The position numbers were made by a program, and so were the translations under genes. Under the pieces are notes generated by a model that worked only from the letters and a program-made list of their open reading frames with translations, did not search any database and had not been told where the DNA came from. 64,000 bases of DNA from Flavobacterium sp. (lineage in GTDB: Bacteria; Bacteroidota; Bacteroidia; Flavobacteriales; Flavobacteriaceae): the NCBI GenBank assembly GCA_021740105.1, contig JAIPAM010000001.1:570239-634238 (forward strand). The letters are read 5' to 3'. Shown one piece after another: positions 63,087 to 64,000 of the stretch (position 1 is its first letter; each line of letters starts with the position of its first letter).

Positions 63087-63755
63087 ATGGCCAATTCTTC
63101 ATTTCTAAAGTCTTCAATTGCAAAGAAAGTTGCAATGGCACTTTCGGGACTTTTTTTAATTTCCTTTTTATCACTTCATTTTTTCATCAATTTAACATCA
63201 GTATTCAGTGAAGAGGTATTCAATATGATGTCTCATTTTATGGGATACAATCCGATTATTCAATTTGTAATGCAGCCAGTTTTAATTGCTGGAGTTGTTT
63301 TTCACTTCGTTATGGGGTTTGTTTTAGATTTGAAAAACAGAAGTGCTAGACCAGTTAAGTACGCGAATTATAATGGTGCAGCAAACGCATCTTGGACTTC
63401 AAGAAATATGATTATTTCTGGAGTAGTAGTGTTGGCTTTTTTAGGACTGCACATGTACGATTTTTGGTTTGCTGAAATGAACTATAAATATATTTCAGTA
63501 AATGTTATCGATGAAAACAGATATTATGAAGAGTTAGTCCATAAATTTGAAAGCCCAATTCGTACAGGATTGTATTCATTAGCATTTGTATTGTTGTCAA
63601 TGCACTTGTGGCACGGTTTCAATTCTTCATTTCAATCTGTAGGGTTTAACAATAAATATTCAAAATCATTACATAAATTAGGATATGCTTTTGCAATAGT
63701 AGTTCCTTTTGGTTTTATTTTTATTGCATTATTTCATCATTTTAATCATATTTAA
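63087..63755 (+). CDS. sdhC: Succinate dehydrogenase cytochrome b subunit
   Basis: A 222-residue membrane subunit with five helices of the diheme b558 type. SSIAKKVAMALSGLFLISF starts it; His residues in the helices (SLHFFINL, FHFVMGF, GLHMYDFWF, SMHLWHGF) are candidate haem ligands. It anchors the SdhA/SdhB dehydrogenase and passes electrons from succinate to menaquinone. The start at 63087 is chosen from the promoter and from family length. sdhA follows 12 bp later. Confidence 0.93.
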   Translation: MANSSFLKSSIAKKVAMALSGLFLISFLSLHFFINLTSVFSEEVFNMMSHFMGYNPIIQFVMQPVLIAGVVFHFVMGFVLDLKNRSARPVKYANYNGAANASWTSRNMIISGVVVLAFLGLHMYDFWFAEMNYKYISVNVIDENRYYEELVHKFESPIRTGLYSLAFVLLSMHLWHGFNSSFQSVGFNNKYSKSLHKLGYAFAIVVPFGFIFIALFHHFNHI

Positions 63756-63767
63756 TATTTAATTATA

Positions 63768-64000
63768 ATGGCATTAGATTCAAAAGTTCCTAGTGGTCCA
63801 ATCGCGGACAAATGGATAAATTATAAAAATCATATCAATTTAGTAAATCCAGCGAACAAACGTAATATCGATATTATCGTTGTGGGAACTGGACTGGCAG
63901 GAAGCTCTGCAGCCGCAACATTGGCAGAATTAGGATATAATGTTAAAACATTTTGCTTTCAAGATTCTCCACGTCGCGCACATTCAATCGCTGCTCAAGG
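63768..64000 (+). CDS. sdhA: Succinate dehydrogenase flavoprotein subunit (partial)
   Basis: The first 77 codons of the flavoprotein, cut by the window end. [16 protein letters not shown] is followed by the FAD Rossmann motif [20 protein letters not shown] and RRAHSIAAQ, where the His carries the covalent FAD in this family. It oxidises succinate to fumarate in the TCA cycle. It forms an operon with sdhC. Confidence 0.95.
   Translation, partial: MALDSKVPSGPIADKWINYKNHINLVNPANKRNIDIIVVGTGLAGSSAAATLAELGYNVKTFCFQDSPRRAHSIAAQ

Noticed and set aside
1..64000. CRISPR array or transposase-bearing insertion sequence
   Set aside because: No evenly spaced short repeats with unique spacers and no transposase motif were seen; the repeats at 672-5830 are hundreds of bases apart and enclose genes.

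Overview
The window looks like a chromosomal segment of a Flavobacterium-type bacterium (Bacteroidota, Flavobacteriaceae). The DNA is AT-rich. Start codons lack Shine-Dalgarno sequences, and promoters follow the Bacteroidota pattern TTG-N19/20-TAnnTTTG. Several secreted proteins end in type IX secretion (T9SS) sorting domains. The housekeeping gene order (panC-panD-radA, acpP-fabF-rnc, purN-rnhA-pfkB-purF, sdhC-sdhA) fits that family.

Region 1 (1-7923) is accessory DNA. Small units of one or two genes are separated by six copies of a roughly 65-bp repeat (near 705, 1076, 2515, 4281, 4585 and 5762). The units carry glycine-zipper membrane proteins, two FISUMP-domain proteins, an SRPBCC-like/DUF3703 pair and a T9SS-exported protein. 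Every repeat copy has the same orientation, and each has a minus-strand rho-independent terminator on its left side. The repeat has the layout of a decayed tRNA-Asn: acceptor 3' end, T-arm-like hairpin, anticodon-arm-like hairpin, terminator. The intact tRNA-Asn lies 12 kb further right in the same orientation.

Region 2 (7874-19955) is an integrative element of about 12 kb inserted in the 3' half of tRNA-Asn(GUU). A perfect 50-bp direct repeat bounds it (7874-7923 and 19879-19928). Tandem TTGG.TGCAAA arm-type sites lie just inside both ends, and a tyrosine recombinase gene sits next to the left end. The backbone is integrase, an unknown protein, an excisionase-like HTH protein, a HUH-type replication initiator, four small tightly packed genes and a serine recombinase. 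The cargo is a DUF4468 protein, a TPR protein, a stand-alone HsdR-N (PD-(D/E)xK) protein, an internally duplicated secreted protein, a T9SS-exported lipase-like hydrolase and an EGF-like lipoprotein. No capsid, packaging ATPase or conjugation genes were recognised, so it looks like a mobilizable element or satellite rather than a phage.

Region 3 (20040-64000) is core chromosome: RseP-like protease, M1 aminopeptidase, a SusC/SusD-like outer-membrane pair (TonB receptor plus SGNH lipoprotein), GlmS, DUF4270 protein and a glycosyltransferase-5-like protein; then pantothenate synthesis, RadA, a peptidoglycan glycosyltransferase, pyruvate kinase, RNase III, fatty-acid synthesis genes, purine synthesis genes and superoxide dismutase. 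AddA/AddB-like nucleases flank kbl and an OmpA-family gene. An aminopeptidase P, an HMG-CoA synthase family protein, a ChaN-like lipoprotein and the start of the succinate dehydrogenase operon close the window.

The best candidates for something undescribed are the tRNA-Asn-like repeat array that punctuates accessory genes, and the HUH-Rep-bearing integrative element at the same tRNA. They may be two stages of one process: serial insertion at tRNA-Asn leaving displaced tRNA ends behind.
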